Positions 51,485-60,560 are shown, numbered from the stretch's first letter. The stretch is 64,000 nucleotides of DNA from Falsiphaeobacter marinintestinus (GCF_007923355.1 NZ_VOGO01000001.1:496001-560000); one strand, 5' to 3'. A program made the numbers and translations. The notes: generated by a model not told the origin, from the letters alone.

Positions 51485-51557
51485 GGGCTGACCTTGCGGT
51501 ACAAACTGTACAGCACGATCAGGGGCGCGAAGGGTGTCTGTTTCCATCAACATACCC

Positions 51558-51587
51558 AGTTTACGGCGATTGTAAAAAGTTGGATCA
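51558..51587 (-). promoter_or_regulatory. sigma-E-type promoter of rpoE-chrR
   Basis: TGATCC (51587-51582) and TAAACT (51563-51558) are exactly 18 bases apart on the minus strand. The R. sphaeroides RpoE consensus, as I recall it, is TGATCC-N18-TAAG-type. This indicates autoregulation. Confidence 0.75.
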
Positions 51588-51591
51588 AAAA

Positions 51592-51621
51592 TGATCTACA
51601 AATTCCGTCAGACCGTAGTCA
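51592..51621 (+). promoter_or_regulatory. candidate sigma-E-type promoter of the FAD oxidoreductase operon
   Basis: TGATCT (51592-51597), 18 bases, then TAGTCA (51616-51621), ending 25 bases before the oxidoreductase ATG. Weaker than the divergent element but with the same spacing. Confidence 0.5.
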
Positions 51622-51646
51622 GCATAACAAAACATTGGGGAGCAGT

Positions 51647-52927
51647 ATGTCGTTTCAGGACCGCGGGCTTACACCGCAACGTATCGCGATCATTGGGGGC
51701 GGCATCTCGGGGATGGCCGCCGCTTACATGTTGTCACCGTATCATTCGGTGACTTTGTACGAATCCGCCCCTCGTTTGGGTGGTCATGCCCGCACGATCA
51801 CCGCCGGGCTGAACGGTGATCAACCGGTCGACACCGGGTTCATCGTCTTTAACAAGGCCAACTATCCGCATTTGACCAAGATGTTCGACGATCTTGATGT
51901 ACCGGTGATCGAAAGCGACATGAGCTTTGGTGCCAGCATTGATCAGGGCCGGATCGAATACGGCCTTCGTAACCTGAGCTCACTGTTCGCCCAGCGTCGC
52001 AACCTGTCGCGTCCGTCGTTCCTGCGGATGGTCAGCGACATCGTCCGTTTCAACGCGCGGGCGGAATCGGCGGCTGACGACGATACTGCAACCGTTGACG
52101 ATCTTATGTCGGACCTGAAGCTGGGCAACTGGTTCCAGGATTATTACCTGACGCCACTGTGTGGGGCTATCTGGTCAACACCACCGGATCAGGTCCGCGC
52201 ATTCCCGGCGCGGTCGCTGGTGCAGTTCTTTCGCAACCATGCCCTGCTCAGCCCGACCGGGCAGCACCAATGGTGGACGGTCAAAGGCGGCAGCGTTGAA
52301 TATGTTCGCCGGTTGGAGCGTCACTTGCTGTCGCGCGGCGTTGTGATCCGCACAGGCACCCCGGTCAAAGCCGTGATGCGGGGCGATACATCGCACAGTG
52401 TGGCGCTGCAGGACGGCCCGGGAGGAGAGTTCGATCAGGTGATCTTTGCCTGCCACTCGGACGATGCGCTGCGGTTGCTCGACAGACCCACGCTTGCGGA
52501 AAACGCCGCGCTGGGGAACCTGACGTATCAGGACAACGAGATGATCCTGCACCGCGATATTTCACAGATGCCGCGCCGCAAACAGGTTTGGTCAAGCTGG
52601 GTGTATCAGGCCGACACAGGTCGTAAACAATCACGCATCGGCGTGACCTATTGGATGAACCGTTTGCAACGCATCCCTGAAAGCGACCCACTTTTTGTGA
52701 CGCTCAACTCGGGTCGCGAAATTCCGCAAGAGTTGATCTATGATCAAACAGTATTCCGCCATCCGGTGTTTGACCATGCAGCGCTGAACGCCCAGCGCCA
52801 GTTGGCCGGGATCCAAGGGCAGAACAACACTTGGTTCGCCGGGGCGTATACGCGGTACGGATTTCACGAAGACGGGTTCCTGAGCGCAGTGCGCATTGCC
52901 AAGGCGATTGAGGGTCAGACTGTATGA
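51647..52927 (+). CDS. FAD-dependent amine oxidase-like protein
   Basis: A 426-residue flavoprotein. IAIIGGGISGMAAAYMLSPY near residue 13 is the FAD-binding Rossmann motif, YESAPRLGGHARTI follows, and WFAGAYTRYGFHEDGFLSA near the C-terminus is the second FAD contact. Homologues next to DUF1365 genes are part of ChrR-RpoE-controlled lipid-modifying operons. The ATG at 51647 has GGGGAG upstream; the frame is open further up to 51293 but overlaps rpoE. Its stop overlaps the DUF1365 start by 4 bases. Confidence 0.9.
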   Translation: MSFQDRGLTPQRIAIIGGGISGMAAAYMLSPYHSVTLYESAPRLGGHARTITAGLNGDQPVDTGFIVFNKANYPHLTKMFDDLDVPVIESDMSFGASIDQGRIEYGLRNLSSLFAQRRNLSRPSFLRMVSDIVRFNARAESAADDDTATVDDLMSDLKLGNWFQDYYLTPLCGAIWSTPPDQVRAFPARSLVQFFRNHALLSPTGQHQWWTVKGGSVEYVRRLERHLLSRGVVIRTGTPVKAVMRGDTSHSVALQDGPGGEFDQVIFACHSDDALRLLDRPTLAENAALGNLTYQDNEMILHRDISQMPRRKQVWSSWVYQADTGRKQSRIGVTYWMNRLQRIPESDPLFVTLNSGREIPQELIYDQTVFRHPVFDHAALNAQRQLAGIQGQNNTWFAGAYTRYGFHEDGFLSAVRIAKAIEGQTV

Positions 52928-53667
52928 TTGGCCCCGAACATATTCCCGGCGTGACCACCCATGCGCGGCGTGGCGAGATCGGCAATGCCTTTCGCTATGG
53001 TGTCGATTTCGTCCTGATCGACCCGGATCGCGACGCCAGCCTGGCATTGTTTTCGCGCAATAAGATGAACCTGGCATCGGTTCACGATTGCGATCACGGA
53101 GGCCAGATCGGTGATGGCACCGGTGTCGCATGGGCGCGAATGGTCCTTGCTGAACGCGGATTGAAGGATGCGCAGATCAAATTACTGACGCAGCCAAGGT
53201 TCTTTGGCTACCAGTTCAACCCCGTCAGCTTCTGGCTGGCGTTTCGTGGCGCGGAACTTGCCGCTGTGATTGCCGAGGTGAACACCCCGTTCGGTGACCG
53301 GCACAACTATGTTTGCCACCGCGAAGGATTTGCGCCGATCCGCTCGCAAGACCAGATCACCGCCTGCAAGATGATGCACGTTTCGCCGTTTCAGGACGTT
53401 AGCGGGGAATACCGGTTCAATTTTGACATCCGCCCTGACCGGATCGGCATCAGGATCGCACATCTGGACGGCGATCAGGGCGTCATCGCCACCCTGTCCG
53501 GGCCGCGTCAGGCCCTGTCCAATGGCCGCCTGGTCTCTGCCTTCCTGCGCCGTCCCGCCGGGGCGATGCGCACCATCGCGCTGATCTACTGGCAAGCGCT
53601 GAAACTCAAACTGAAAGGGGCCCGATACCGGACCCGCCCCGAACCTGCAGCAACTGATATCACCTGA
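52924..53667 (+). CDS. DUF1365 protein
   Basis: A 247-residue DUF1365 protein. LLTQPRFFGYQFNPVSFWL is the family signature, followed by VNTPFGDRHNYVCHREG and FQDVSGEYRFNFDI. Such proteins often travel with an amine-oxidase-like protein and a cyclopropane-fatty-acid synthase; the reaction is not established. Second gene of the divergent operon, coupled to the oxidoreductase. A cyclopropane synthase is absent here. Confidence 0.9.
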   Translation: MIGPEHIPGVTTHARRGEIGNAFRYGVDFVLIDPDRDASLALFSRNKMNLASVHDCDHGGQIGDGTGVAWARMVLAERGLKDAQIKLLTQPRFFGYQFNPVSFWLAFRGAELAAVIAEVNTPFGDRHNYVCHREGFAPIRSQDQITACKMMHVSPFQDVSGEYRFNFDIRPDRIGIRIAHLDGDQGVIATLSGPRQALSNGRLVSAFLRRPAGAMRTIALIYWQALKLKLKGARYRTRPEPAATDIT

Positions 53668-53691
53668 AACCCGCCGTCAGGAGTACACACC

Positions 53692-54246
53692 ATGACGATT
53701 GCCATTTTACTGACCATAACCCTGATCGCCGCGATGATGTTTGCAATAGCGCGCCTTCGCTCGTTCGGCTCCGAACCCGCAACTGACTATTCTGACACAT
53801 CGCCGCAAATCGATTTACGCCATCATCTGAGCGGTCCCTTGCTGTGCGAGGGCATGATTCATGGGCCCACCGGCAAACTGGCATCCCGGTTCACCGCCAA
53901 AATGCATGGGCACTGGGATGGCGCCAATGGCGTGCTCGAAGAAAACTTTACCTATGATTCCGGCAACACCCAATCGCGCGCATGGGCGTTGCGCATGGGC
54001 AATGACGGGCGCTTCACCGCAACGGCTGACGATGTGATTGGCGAAGCGACGGGTGAATTTTCCGGCGCAACGATCCGCATGTCTTACCGGTTGAGGTTGC
54101 CCAAAGACGCAGGTGGGCATGTGCTTTCGGTCACCGATTGGCTGTACCTGACCGATACAGGCGTGATTTTGAACCGGTCGGAAATGCGGAAATTCGGCGT
54201 GAAAGTTGCCGAACTTTTCGCTGTGATGCGCCCGAACCCGGCCTGA
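53692..54246 (+). CDS. DUF3833 family protein
   Basis: A 184-residue protein with an N-terminal membrane anchor (MTIAILLTITLIAAMMFAIA) and a beta-rich body containing GHWDGANGVLEENFTYDSGN and LPKDAGGHVLSVTDWLYLTD, matching DUF3833. Function unknown; family members occur with DUF1365 and the FAD protein. The ATG at 53692 follows CAGGAG. Last gene before a strong hairpin. Confidence 0.83.
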   Translation: MTIAILLTITLIAAMMFAIARLRSFGSEPATDYSDTSPQIDLRHHLSGPLLCEGMIHGPTGKLASRFTAKMHGHWDGANGVLEENFTYDSGNTQSRAWALRMGNDGRFTATADDVIGEATGEFSGATIRMSYRLRLPKDAGGHVLSVTDWLYLTDTGVILNRSEMRKFGVKVAELFAVMRPNPA

Positions 54247-54328
54247 TCGAACGCAGCCGAATGCGCTGAACATGCACTTAAACGCGTCGTCGGGATGAAC
54301 CTCCCGGTCGCGATCTGGATGGACCAAG

Positions 54329-54366
54329 GGGTTTTGTTGATCTAACAATCAACAAAACCCTTTCTC
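54329..54366 (+). terminator. terminator after the DUF3833 gene
   Basis: A 12-bp perfect stem (54329-54340 with 54349-54360, 8-base loop), then TTTCTCTTT. Its position before the next operon fits a terminator for the oxidoreductase operon. Confidence 0.7.
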
Positions 54367-54396
54367 TTTGCGAGAGTCCCAACAGCGAGGTTCATC

Positions 54397-55260
54397 ATGA
54401 GATACCTAACGCCCGCCAGCTTCGAAGATGCGGTGGCGATGGCCACCGGCTCGGACGGCGTGATACGGTTTCTGGCCGGAGGCACCGATGTTCTGGTGCA
54501 GATGCGGGCAGATATTGTCACGCCAGACACGCTGATCGACGTCAAGAAAATCGACGGTGTCCACGACATTTCCCGCGCTGATGATGGCAGTTGGACCATC
54601 GGAGTCGCCAGCACCGGGGCCGAAATGACCGAACATGACGGTCTGGGCAAAGACTGGCCCGGTGTGGTCGAAGCGATGGATCTGATCGGATCGACCCAGG
54701 TGCAGGGCCGCGCAACCCTGACCGGGAATCTCTGCAATGCCTCCCCCGCTGCTGACAGCGTGCCTGCGATGATTGCAGCCGGTGCAACCGTCTCGGTGAC
54801 CGGCCCGGACGGCACCCGAACCGTCGCCGTCGAAGACATCGCCACCGGCCCCGGCAAAACCTCATTGGCGCAGGGCGAATTGATTTCTTCTGTAAATCTT
54901 CCGGCGCGTGGCGCAGGGGGTGGTGACGCCTATCTGCGTTTTATTCCAAGAACCGAAATGGACATTGCCGTGGTCGGTTGCGCTGTAAACTTGCGCGTTG
55001 ATGGCGATACGATCACCGAAGCCCGCGTGTCGCTGGGCGCCGTCGCCCCGACCGCCCTTCTGGTCACTGACGCGGCCACGGCCCTGATCGGGTCGACTTT
55101 GGATGACGCAGCACTTGACGCTCTGGCAGCAGCAGCCTCGGCCGCCTGCAACCCGATTGACGACAAACGCGGGACCATCGAATTCCGCACCAAGATCGCA
55201 GGTGTGCTGGCCAAGCGCGCCGCCAAGATCGCCTATGACCGCGCGAGGGCCCAGCAATGA
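54397..55260 (+). CDS. FAD-binding subunit (medium) of a xanthine dehydrogenase-family hydroxylase
   Basis: A 287-residue FAD-binding subunit M of the molybdenum hydroxylase family. FLAGGTDVLVQMRADIVTPD near residue 28 is the FAD-binding loop, GSTQVQGRATLTGNLCNASP the second, and IPRTEMDIAVVGCAVNLRVD lies in the C-terminal part. It heads an operon: its stop overlaps the next start by 4 bases. The substrate of the complex cannot be told from this subunit. Confidence 0.93.
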   Translation: MRYLTPASFEDAVAMATGSDGVIRFLAGGTDVLVQMRADIVTPDTLIDVKKIDGVHDISRADDGSWTIGVASTGAEMTEHDGLGKDWPGVVEAMDLIGSTQVQGRATLTGNLCNASPAADSVPAMIAAGATVSVTGPDGTRTVAVEDIATGPGKTSLAQGELISSVNLPARGAGGGDAYLRFIPRTEMDIAVVGCAVNLRVDGDTITEARVSLGAVAPTALLVTDAATALIGSTLDDAALDALAAAASAACNPIDDKRGTIEFRTKIAGVLAKRAAKIAYDRARAQQ

Positions 55261-55736
55261 GCAAGATCCACGTCACCACCAAAATCAACGGCGATACGGT
55301 CGAATTTCTCTGCGATCCGCGCGAAACCGTGCTGGACGTGTTGCGCGACCGCCTAGGCCTGACCGGTGCCAAAGAAGGTTGCGGCACCGGCGACTGCGGG
55401 GCCTGCTCGGTCACTCTGGACGGGCGACTGGTCTGTTCATGCCTCGTGCTGGGGGCCGAGGCCGATGGCAAGGAAATCGGAACAGTTGAAGGCATCGCGC
55501 AAGGCGAAGATCTGCATCCGCTGCAGGAAAAATTCATCGAATACGCCGCGCTTCAGTGCGGCATCTGCACACCGGGCATTCTGGTTGCGGCCAAGTCGTT
55601 GCTGGAAAAGAACCCCGACCCGACCGAAGAACAGGTACGCTATTGGCTGGCGGGCAATCTGTGCCGCTGTACCGGCTATGACAAAATCATTCGCGCCGTG
55701 ATGGACACGGCCGCAGATCTGCGGGAGGCATCGTAA
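55257..55736 (+). CDS. 2Fe-2S subunit (small) of a molybdenum hydroxylase
   Basis: A 159-residue protein with two 2Fe-2S clusters. CGTGDCGACSVTLDGRLVCS near residue 42 binds the plant-type cluster, and CGICTPGILVAAKSLLEKNP with GNLCRCTGYDKIIRAVMD the second. Length and layout are normal for CoxS/small subunits. Its stop overlaps the large-subunit start by one base. Confidence 0.95.
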   Translation: MSKIHVTTKINGDTVEFLCDPRETVLDVLRDRLGLTGAKEGCGTGDCGACSVTLDGRLVCSCLVLGAEADGKEIGTVEGIAQGEDLHPLQEKFIEYAALQCGICTPGILVAAKSLLEKNPDPTEEQVRYWLAGNLCRCTGYDKIIRAVMDTAADLREAS

Positions 55737-58000
55737 TGGCCCTGGACGGAACCAAAGACACCGCATTTAAATATGTTGGCACAACGCCCGAACGCCCTGA
55801 CGGGTTTGACAAGGTCACAGGACGCGCTCGGTTTGGCGCAGACATGATCGCACCCGGCATGTTGTTCGGCTCAATCGTGCGCAGCCCGCACGCCCATGCC
55901 CGCATCGTCAAGATCGACACTTCCAAGGCCGAAGCCCTGGACGGCGTGAAAGCCGTGGTGACCCGCGCCGATTTCTCGTCCGCGCTGGAATGCAAACCCG
56001 GCATGGATGGCGAAATCTGGAACACGCTTGAAAACGTCATGGCCGGGGAAAAGGCGCTGTATGACGGCCATGCGATTGCCGCCGTCGCCGCGACCTCGAA
56101 CCTGATTGCGCGGGATGCGGCCAAGCTGATCGAGGTTGAATACGAAATCCTGCCGCATGTCACCGACGTCGATCTGGCCATGGCCGACGATGCCCCGGTG
56201 ATCCGCGAAGGCGTCACAGACTATTCCGTGCCCAAAGGCATGCACCCCAACGTGGTCCGTTGCCACGATCAGGGGCACGGCGACGTCGAGGCCGGCTTTG
56301 CCGAGGCCGATCTGGTGATCGAAGATCACTTCACCACCGAAGCCACCCATCAGGGCTATATCGAACCCAATGCTTGCGTTGCGACGCTGGGCGCGGATGG
56401 CAAAGGCGAGGTCTGGTGCAGCACGCAAGGCCACTGGAACGTGCAAAAGGTCTGCGCCGCTCTGCTGGATCTGGAAACCAGCCAGCTGCGCGTCACCGCG
56501 TCGGAAATCGGTGGCGGATTTGGCGGCAAGACCACCGTGTTTGTCGAACCCGTCGCTTTGGCCCTGTCGCGCAAGGCCAACAAGCCGGTCAAAATGGTAA
56601 TGACCCGCGCAGAAGTGTTTCGCGCCACGGGCCCCACCGCCTCGACGTCGATGGACGTCAAGATCGGCATGAAAAAGGACGGCACGATCACGGCCGCCAA
56701 AGGCGTATTCCGCCTGCAGGGCGGTGCCTTTCCCGGCGCCCCGTGTGAGTTTACCGCCATGTGCGCCTTTGCGCCTTACAACTTGGCGAACGTGCACCAG
56801 ACCGGTTATGACGTGATGTCGAACCGCCCGAAACAGGCCGCCTATCGCGCCCCGGGTTCCCCCATGGCGGCTTTCGCGGTCGAATCGGTCATTGACGAAC
56901 TGTGCAATCAACTGGGTCTTGATCCGATTGACGTGCGCCTGAAAAACGCCTCGCATGAAGGCACCCGTGCGTCGTACGGACCAAAGTTTGAGCGCATCGG
57001 GCTGGTCGAAACGCTGGAAGAAGCCAAAGCGCATCCGCATTATTCTGCCCCTCTCGCCGAAGGTCAGGGGCGCGGCGTGTCCTGCGGGTTCTGGTTCAAC
57101 CATGGCGGCGAAACCTCGGTCTCGATGGCGATGTCCGAAGACGGTTCTGCTCAGATCATGGTCGGTACACCGGATATCGGCGGGTCGCGTGCCTCAATGG
57201 CGCTGATGGCCGCCGAAGTTCTTGGCATCCCCTACGACACCATTCGCTGCACCATCGCGGATACGGCATCGCTGGGCTATAACGAGATCAGCCATGGCAG
57301 CCGGGTAACCTATGCCAGCGGGCTTGCGGTGATCAAATCGGCCAATGCCATCGTCAAGGAATTGTGCCGCCGGGCCGCTGCCAAGTGGGACATCGACGCA
57401 GACGCGGTGATCTGGGAAGACGGATACGCCAAGCCGTCAGGCCCGAATGCGGGCGATTTTGAGCCTCTGCATATTGCCGAAATCACAGCCACGATGGGTG
57501 CCACAGGCGGCCCGATCAACGGCCACTTCGAAGCAACTCCGGAAGGCGCGGGTGTCAGCTTTGCCACCCACATCGTGGATGCCGAGGTCGACAAGGAAAC
57601 CGGTGCAACCAAGGTTGTGCGGTATACAGTTGTGCAGGATGCCGGCAAGGCGATCCACCCCACATATGTCGAAGGCCAGTATCAGGGCGGTGCCGCGCAA
57701 GGCATCGGCTGGGCGCTGAACGAAGAATACATCTATGGCGAGGACGGTCGCCTGCAGAACGCCGGGTTCCTTGACTATCGTATTCCGGTCGCCAGCGATC
57801 TGCCGATGATCGACACGGTCATTGTCGAAGTGCCCAACCCCGGCCACCCGTTTGGTGTGCGCGGCGTCGGCGAGACGTCAATTTGCCCGCCGCTTGCGGC
57901 CATCGCCAACGCCGTTTCTGCCGCTGCCGGCGTGCGGATGCGCAACCTGCCGATGTCACCACCGCGGATTCTGGCCGCGCTGGACGCCAAGAGTGGTTGA
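55736..58000 (+). CDS. molybdopterin-binding subunit of a xanthine dehydrogenase-family hydroxylase
   Basis: A 754-residue large subunit that would carry the Mo cofactor and substrate site. TGRARFGADMIAPGMLFGSI near the start, GQGHWNVQK-like TQGHWNVQKVC, EIGGGFGGKTTVFVEP near residue 260 and HPFGVRGVGETSICPPLAA near the C-terminus, with the catalytic glutamate, are family motifs. The active-site segment reads AYRAPGSPMAAFAVE, not the AYRCSFR of form I CO dehydrogenase or AYRGAGR of form II, so this is not a form I CO dehydrogenase. Substrate unknown. Confidence 0.94.
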   Translation: MALDGTKDTAFKYVGTTPERPDGFDKVTGRARFGADMIAPGMLFGSIVRSPHAHARIVKIDTSKAEALDGVKAVVTRADFSSALECKPGMDGEIWNTLENVMAGEKALYDGHAIAAVAATSNLIARDAAKLIEVEYEILPHVTDVDLAMADDAPVIREGVTDYSVPKGMHPNVVRCHDQGHGDVEAGFAEADLVIEDHFTTEATHQGYIEPNACVATLGADGKGEVWCSTQGHWNVQKVCAALLDLETSQLRVTASEIGGGFGGKTTVFVEPVALALSRKANKPVKMVMTRAEVFRATGPTASTSMDVKIGMKKDGTITAAKGVFRLQGGAFPGAPCEFTAMCAFAPYNLANVHQTGYDVMSNRPKQAAYRAPGSPMAAFAVESVIDELCNQLGLDPIDVRLKNASHEGTRASYGPKFERIGLVETLEEAKAHPHYSAPLAEGQGRGVSCGFWFNHGGETSVSMAMSEDGSAQIMVGTPDIGGSRASMALMAAEVLGIPYDTIRCTIADTASLGYNEISHGSRVTYASGLAVIKSANAIVKELCRRAAAKWDIDADAVIWEDGYAKPSGPNAGDFEPLHIAEITATMGATGGPINGHFEATPEGAGVSFATHIVDAEVDKETGATKVVRYTVVQDAGKAIHPTYVEGQYQGGAAQGIGWALNEEYIYGEDGRLQNAGFLDYRIPVASDLPMIDTVIVEVPNPGHPFGVRGVGETSICPPLAAIANAVSAAAGVRMRNLPMSPPRILAALDAKSG

Positions 58001-58238
58001 GGTTCAGCTTTGGTCCGGCCTGCGCGCCCTTGTTGATGGCAAGTCCAGCGTGCAGGTCGAGGCGAAAACAGTTGGCGAGGTCCTGACGGGCCTCGTCAAA
58101 GCCTATCCGGCCCTACAGGGGCCGATTGATGCAGGCGTGTCCGTGGCCGTTGATGGGCGCATCATCGCCAGTGCATTGAATGAACCGGTACACCCCGACA
58201 GCGAAGTGGTTTTGATGCAACGCCTTAAGGGCGGCTGA
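57993..58238 (+). CDS. MoaD/ThiS-like sulfur-carrier protein
   Basis: An 81-residue ubiquitin-fold protein ending in RLKGG, the diglycine tail used for sulfur transfer. It starts at GTG 57993, overlapping the large-subunit stop by 8 bases, so it is the fourth gene of the hydroxylase operon. HPDSEVVLMQRLKGG is the last stretch. MoaD provides sulfur for molybdopterin, so an operon-specific copy fits a Mo enzyme; whether it acts in cofactor assembly here is inferred. No moaE is adjacent. Confidence 0.85.
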   Translation: MVEVQLWSGLRALVDGKSSVQVEAKTVGEVLTGLVKAYPALQGPIDAGVSVAVDGRIIASALNEPVHPDSEVVLMQRLKGG

Positions 58239-58388
58239 CAGACCTGGCAGGCCTTAAGCGGAAATTATCCGATCTTGCCTGCAAACGAGCGGCTTATGGC
58301 CATCCCATCCGTCGCACGAAAACGTGACCTGATCAGACTATGGTTCCCGGCAATAGTGCGGCCAAAGCCAATCTGTACCGGAGTTCCC

Positions 58389-58871
58389 ATGTCTCGTTTT
58401 TTTGCCGCGCTGCTCAGCGCCTCGGTCCTTGTCTCCCCTGCCCTGTCCGCCCAAGAAATCAGCCCCCGCGAAGGGTGGGTTGTGATCGAAACCGACAGCA
58501 GGTTCATCGATCTGGTCAAATCCGTCATTGCCGCGACCAAAGCGAACGGAATGGGCGTTGTCACACAGGCCGGGCCGACCAAAGCCGCTGCTGGCCGGGG
58601 CATCACGATCCCGGGAAATCGGGTGATTGGTGTGTTCGACAATGACGTCGCCGTCAGAATGCTGGAACAATCCACCGCCGCGATGATCGAAGCGCCCGTG
58701 CGCTTTTATGTCACCGAGAACCCCGATGGCACGGCAACGCTCAGCTATAAAACCCCCAGCCATGTGTTTGCGCCATATGCAGATGACGGCACCGACGTCG
58801 CAGCCATCGCGCAAGAGCTGGATACAACCTTTGCCACCATCGCACAGGCAGCTACGGCGCAGTCACACTGA
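58389..58871 (+). CDS. exported DUF302-domain protein
   Basis: A 160-residue protein with signal peptide MSRFFAALLSASVLVSPALS. The DUF302-type domain is visible in FIDLVKSVIAATKANGMGVV, NRVIGVFDNDVAVRMLEQST, IEAPVRFYVTENPDGTATLS and YKTPSHVFAPY. The function is unknown. It lies 150 bases after the MoaD-like gene and 69 before the ThDP enzyme; I saw no terminator in either gap. Confidence 0.82.
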   Translation: MSRFFAALLSASVLVSPALSAQEISPREGWVVIETDSRFIDLVKSVIAATKANGMGVVTQAGPTKAAAGRGITIPGNRVIGVFDNDVAVRMLEQSTAAMIEAPVRFYVTENPDGTATLSYKTPSHVFAPYADDGTDVAAIAQELDTTFATIAQAATAQSH

Positions 58872-58940
58872 CGTGAAGCCACTTGCGCTCGGCCCCGGTC
58901 ACCGCTTTGACAGCGGCATCAATTGACCGGAGCCTGACTG

Positions 58941-60560
58941 ATGCCTGAAACTGCTTTGCGCGCTGCAGATGTTCTGGCCCGCCGCCTGTATGCGGCTGGG
59001 TGCCGTCATGCCTTTGGCATGCCGGGCGGCGAGGTTCTGACCCTTGTCGATGCATTGGAACGCGCCGGTATCGCGTTTCATCTGACAAAGCATGAAAATG
59101 CTGCCGGGTTCATGGCCGAAGGGGTCCACCACCGGGACGGCGCACCGGGCATTCTGGTCGCCACACTTGGCCCCGGTGCGATGAACGGGGTCAACGTGAT
59201 CGCCAACGCCTTGCAGGATCGGGTGCCGTTGATCGTCCTGACCGGCTGCGTCGATGAGGACGAGGCGCTAAGCTATACCCATCAGGTCATGGATCATGCC
59301 GCCGTATTTGCCCCCTTGACCAAGGGAAGCTGGCGTTTGACGCCGCAAGGAGCCGGGATCGTTGCGGACAAGGCCATTTCGGTCGCAATGTCACCAAGAC
59401 AAGGGCCGGTCCACATCGACGTGCCGATCAGCGTCGCCGATGCCGAAGCGCCCGCCCCTGCCCCGCTGGTTCGCGCCAAACCCGCGACCGTCGTCCCGAC
59501 CGGACCGGATCTGGCCACTGCGCGCGATGTGCTGGCCAAAGCCAAACGGCCCTTGGCGGTGATCGGTCTGGATGTTCTGGCGGATGGGTCTCAGCGGGTG
59601 CTGCAGGCCTTTGTCGAACATTTCGGCATTCCCTTCATCACCACCTACAAAGCCAAAGGCGTGATCACCGAGGATCATCCTTTGTGCCTGGGGGCGGCAG
59701 GTCTTTCGCCCTTGGCAGATCAGCATCTTCTGCCTTTGGTGCAGCAAGCCGATCTTGTGCTGGCCATCGGATATGACCCGATCGAAATGCGCCCCGGGTG
59801 GCGCAATGCCTGGGATCCGGCGCGGCAAACCGTGATCGATCTGTGCGCTGAACCCAATACCCACGACATGCACCATGCCACGCTGTCTTTTGTCGCCGAC
59901 ACCGGCGCGACTTTGGAAGCGCTGGCGCAAGGGCTGTCCGGCCAGCAGACGTGGCCTGGCAACGAAATCGCGCAGACACAGGCGGCGTTGACCGCCGCGT
60001 TCCCCGCAGACGAAGACTGGGGCCCAGCCGCCGTTATCGACGAAACACGTCAGGCCTTGCCCGACACCACGCTTGCCACGGCTGACAGCGGTGCCCATCG
60101 CATCCTGCTCAGCCAGATGTGGCACTGCAGCGAACCCAAAGGGCTGGTGCAATCCTCGGGCTTTTGCACGATGGGATGCGCCGCCCCATTGGCCATCGGG
60201 TTGAAACTGGTCGAACCAAACCGGCCCGTTGTCAGTTTCTCGGGCGACGCAGGCATGCTGATGGTCGCGGGGGATCTTGCCACCGCCGCCGAACTGAACA
60301 CACCCGTGATCTTCGTGGTGTTCGTCGATGCCAGCCTTGCGCTTATCGAACTCAAACAACGGCAACGCCAGATGCCCAACCGGGGTGTCGATTTCGGACA
60401 TCACGATTTCGCCGCCATCGGACGCGCCTTTGGCGGCAACGGCGTTACGGTTCGCAACCGGGCTGACCTGCGGGCCGCCTTGACCACCGCGATCAGCGCA
60501 GACCGTTTCACCGTTATCGCAGCAGAAATCGACAAAGGGGCTTATGATGGCCGGATCTAA
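58941..60560 (+). CDS. thiamine diphosphate-binding enzyme (acetolactate synthase-like)
   Basis: A 539-residue ThDP enzyme. HAFGMPGGEVLTLVDALERA near residue 24 and LTKHENAAGFMAEGVH with the catalytic glutamate form the pyrimidine-binding half; SFSGDAGMLMVAGDLATAAE to VFVDASLALIELKQRQRQ is the Mg/pyrophosphate part. The usual GDG-x-N reads GDA and, about 26 residues on, aspartate rather than asparagine, so metal binding is slightly atypical. It may act as a decarboxylase or lyase. It overlaps the CoA-transferase start by 17 bases. Confidence 0.88.
   Translation: MPETALRAADVLARRLYAAGCRHAFGMPGGEVLTLVDALERAGIAFHLTKHENAAGFMAEGVHHRDGAPGILVATLGPGAMNGVNVIANALQDRVPLIVLTGCVDEDEALSYTHQVMDHAAVFAPLTKGSWRLTPQGAGIVADKAISVAMSPRQGPVHIDVPISVADAEAPAPAPLVRAKPATVVPTGPDLATARDVLAKAKRPLAVIGLDVLADGSQRVLQAFVEHFGIPFITTYKAKGVITEDHPLCLGAAGLSPLADQHLLPLVQQADLVLAIGYDPIEMRPGWRNAWDPARQTVIDLCAEPNTHDMHHATLSFVADTGATLEALAQGLSGQQTWPGNEIAQTQAALTAAFPADEDWGPAAVIDETRQALPDTTLATADSGAHRILLSQMWHCSEPKGLVQSSGFCTMGCAAPLAIGLKLVEPNRPVVSFSGDAGMLMVAGDLATAAELNTPVIFVVFVDASLALIELKQRQRQMPNRGVDFGHHDFAAIGRAFGGNGVTVRNRADLRAALTTAISADRFTVIAAEIDKGAYDGRI

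Noticed and set aside
54397-58000. Carbon monoxide dehydrogenase
   Set aside because: The subunit layout matches, but the large-subunit active-site segment AYRAPGSP is neither the form I AYRCSFR nor the form II AYRGAGR motif.
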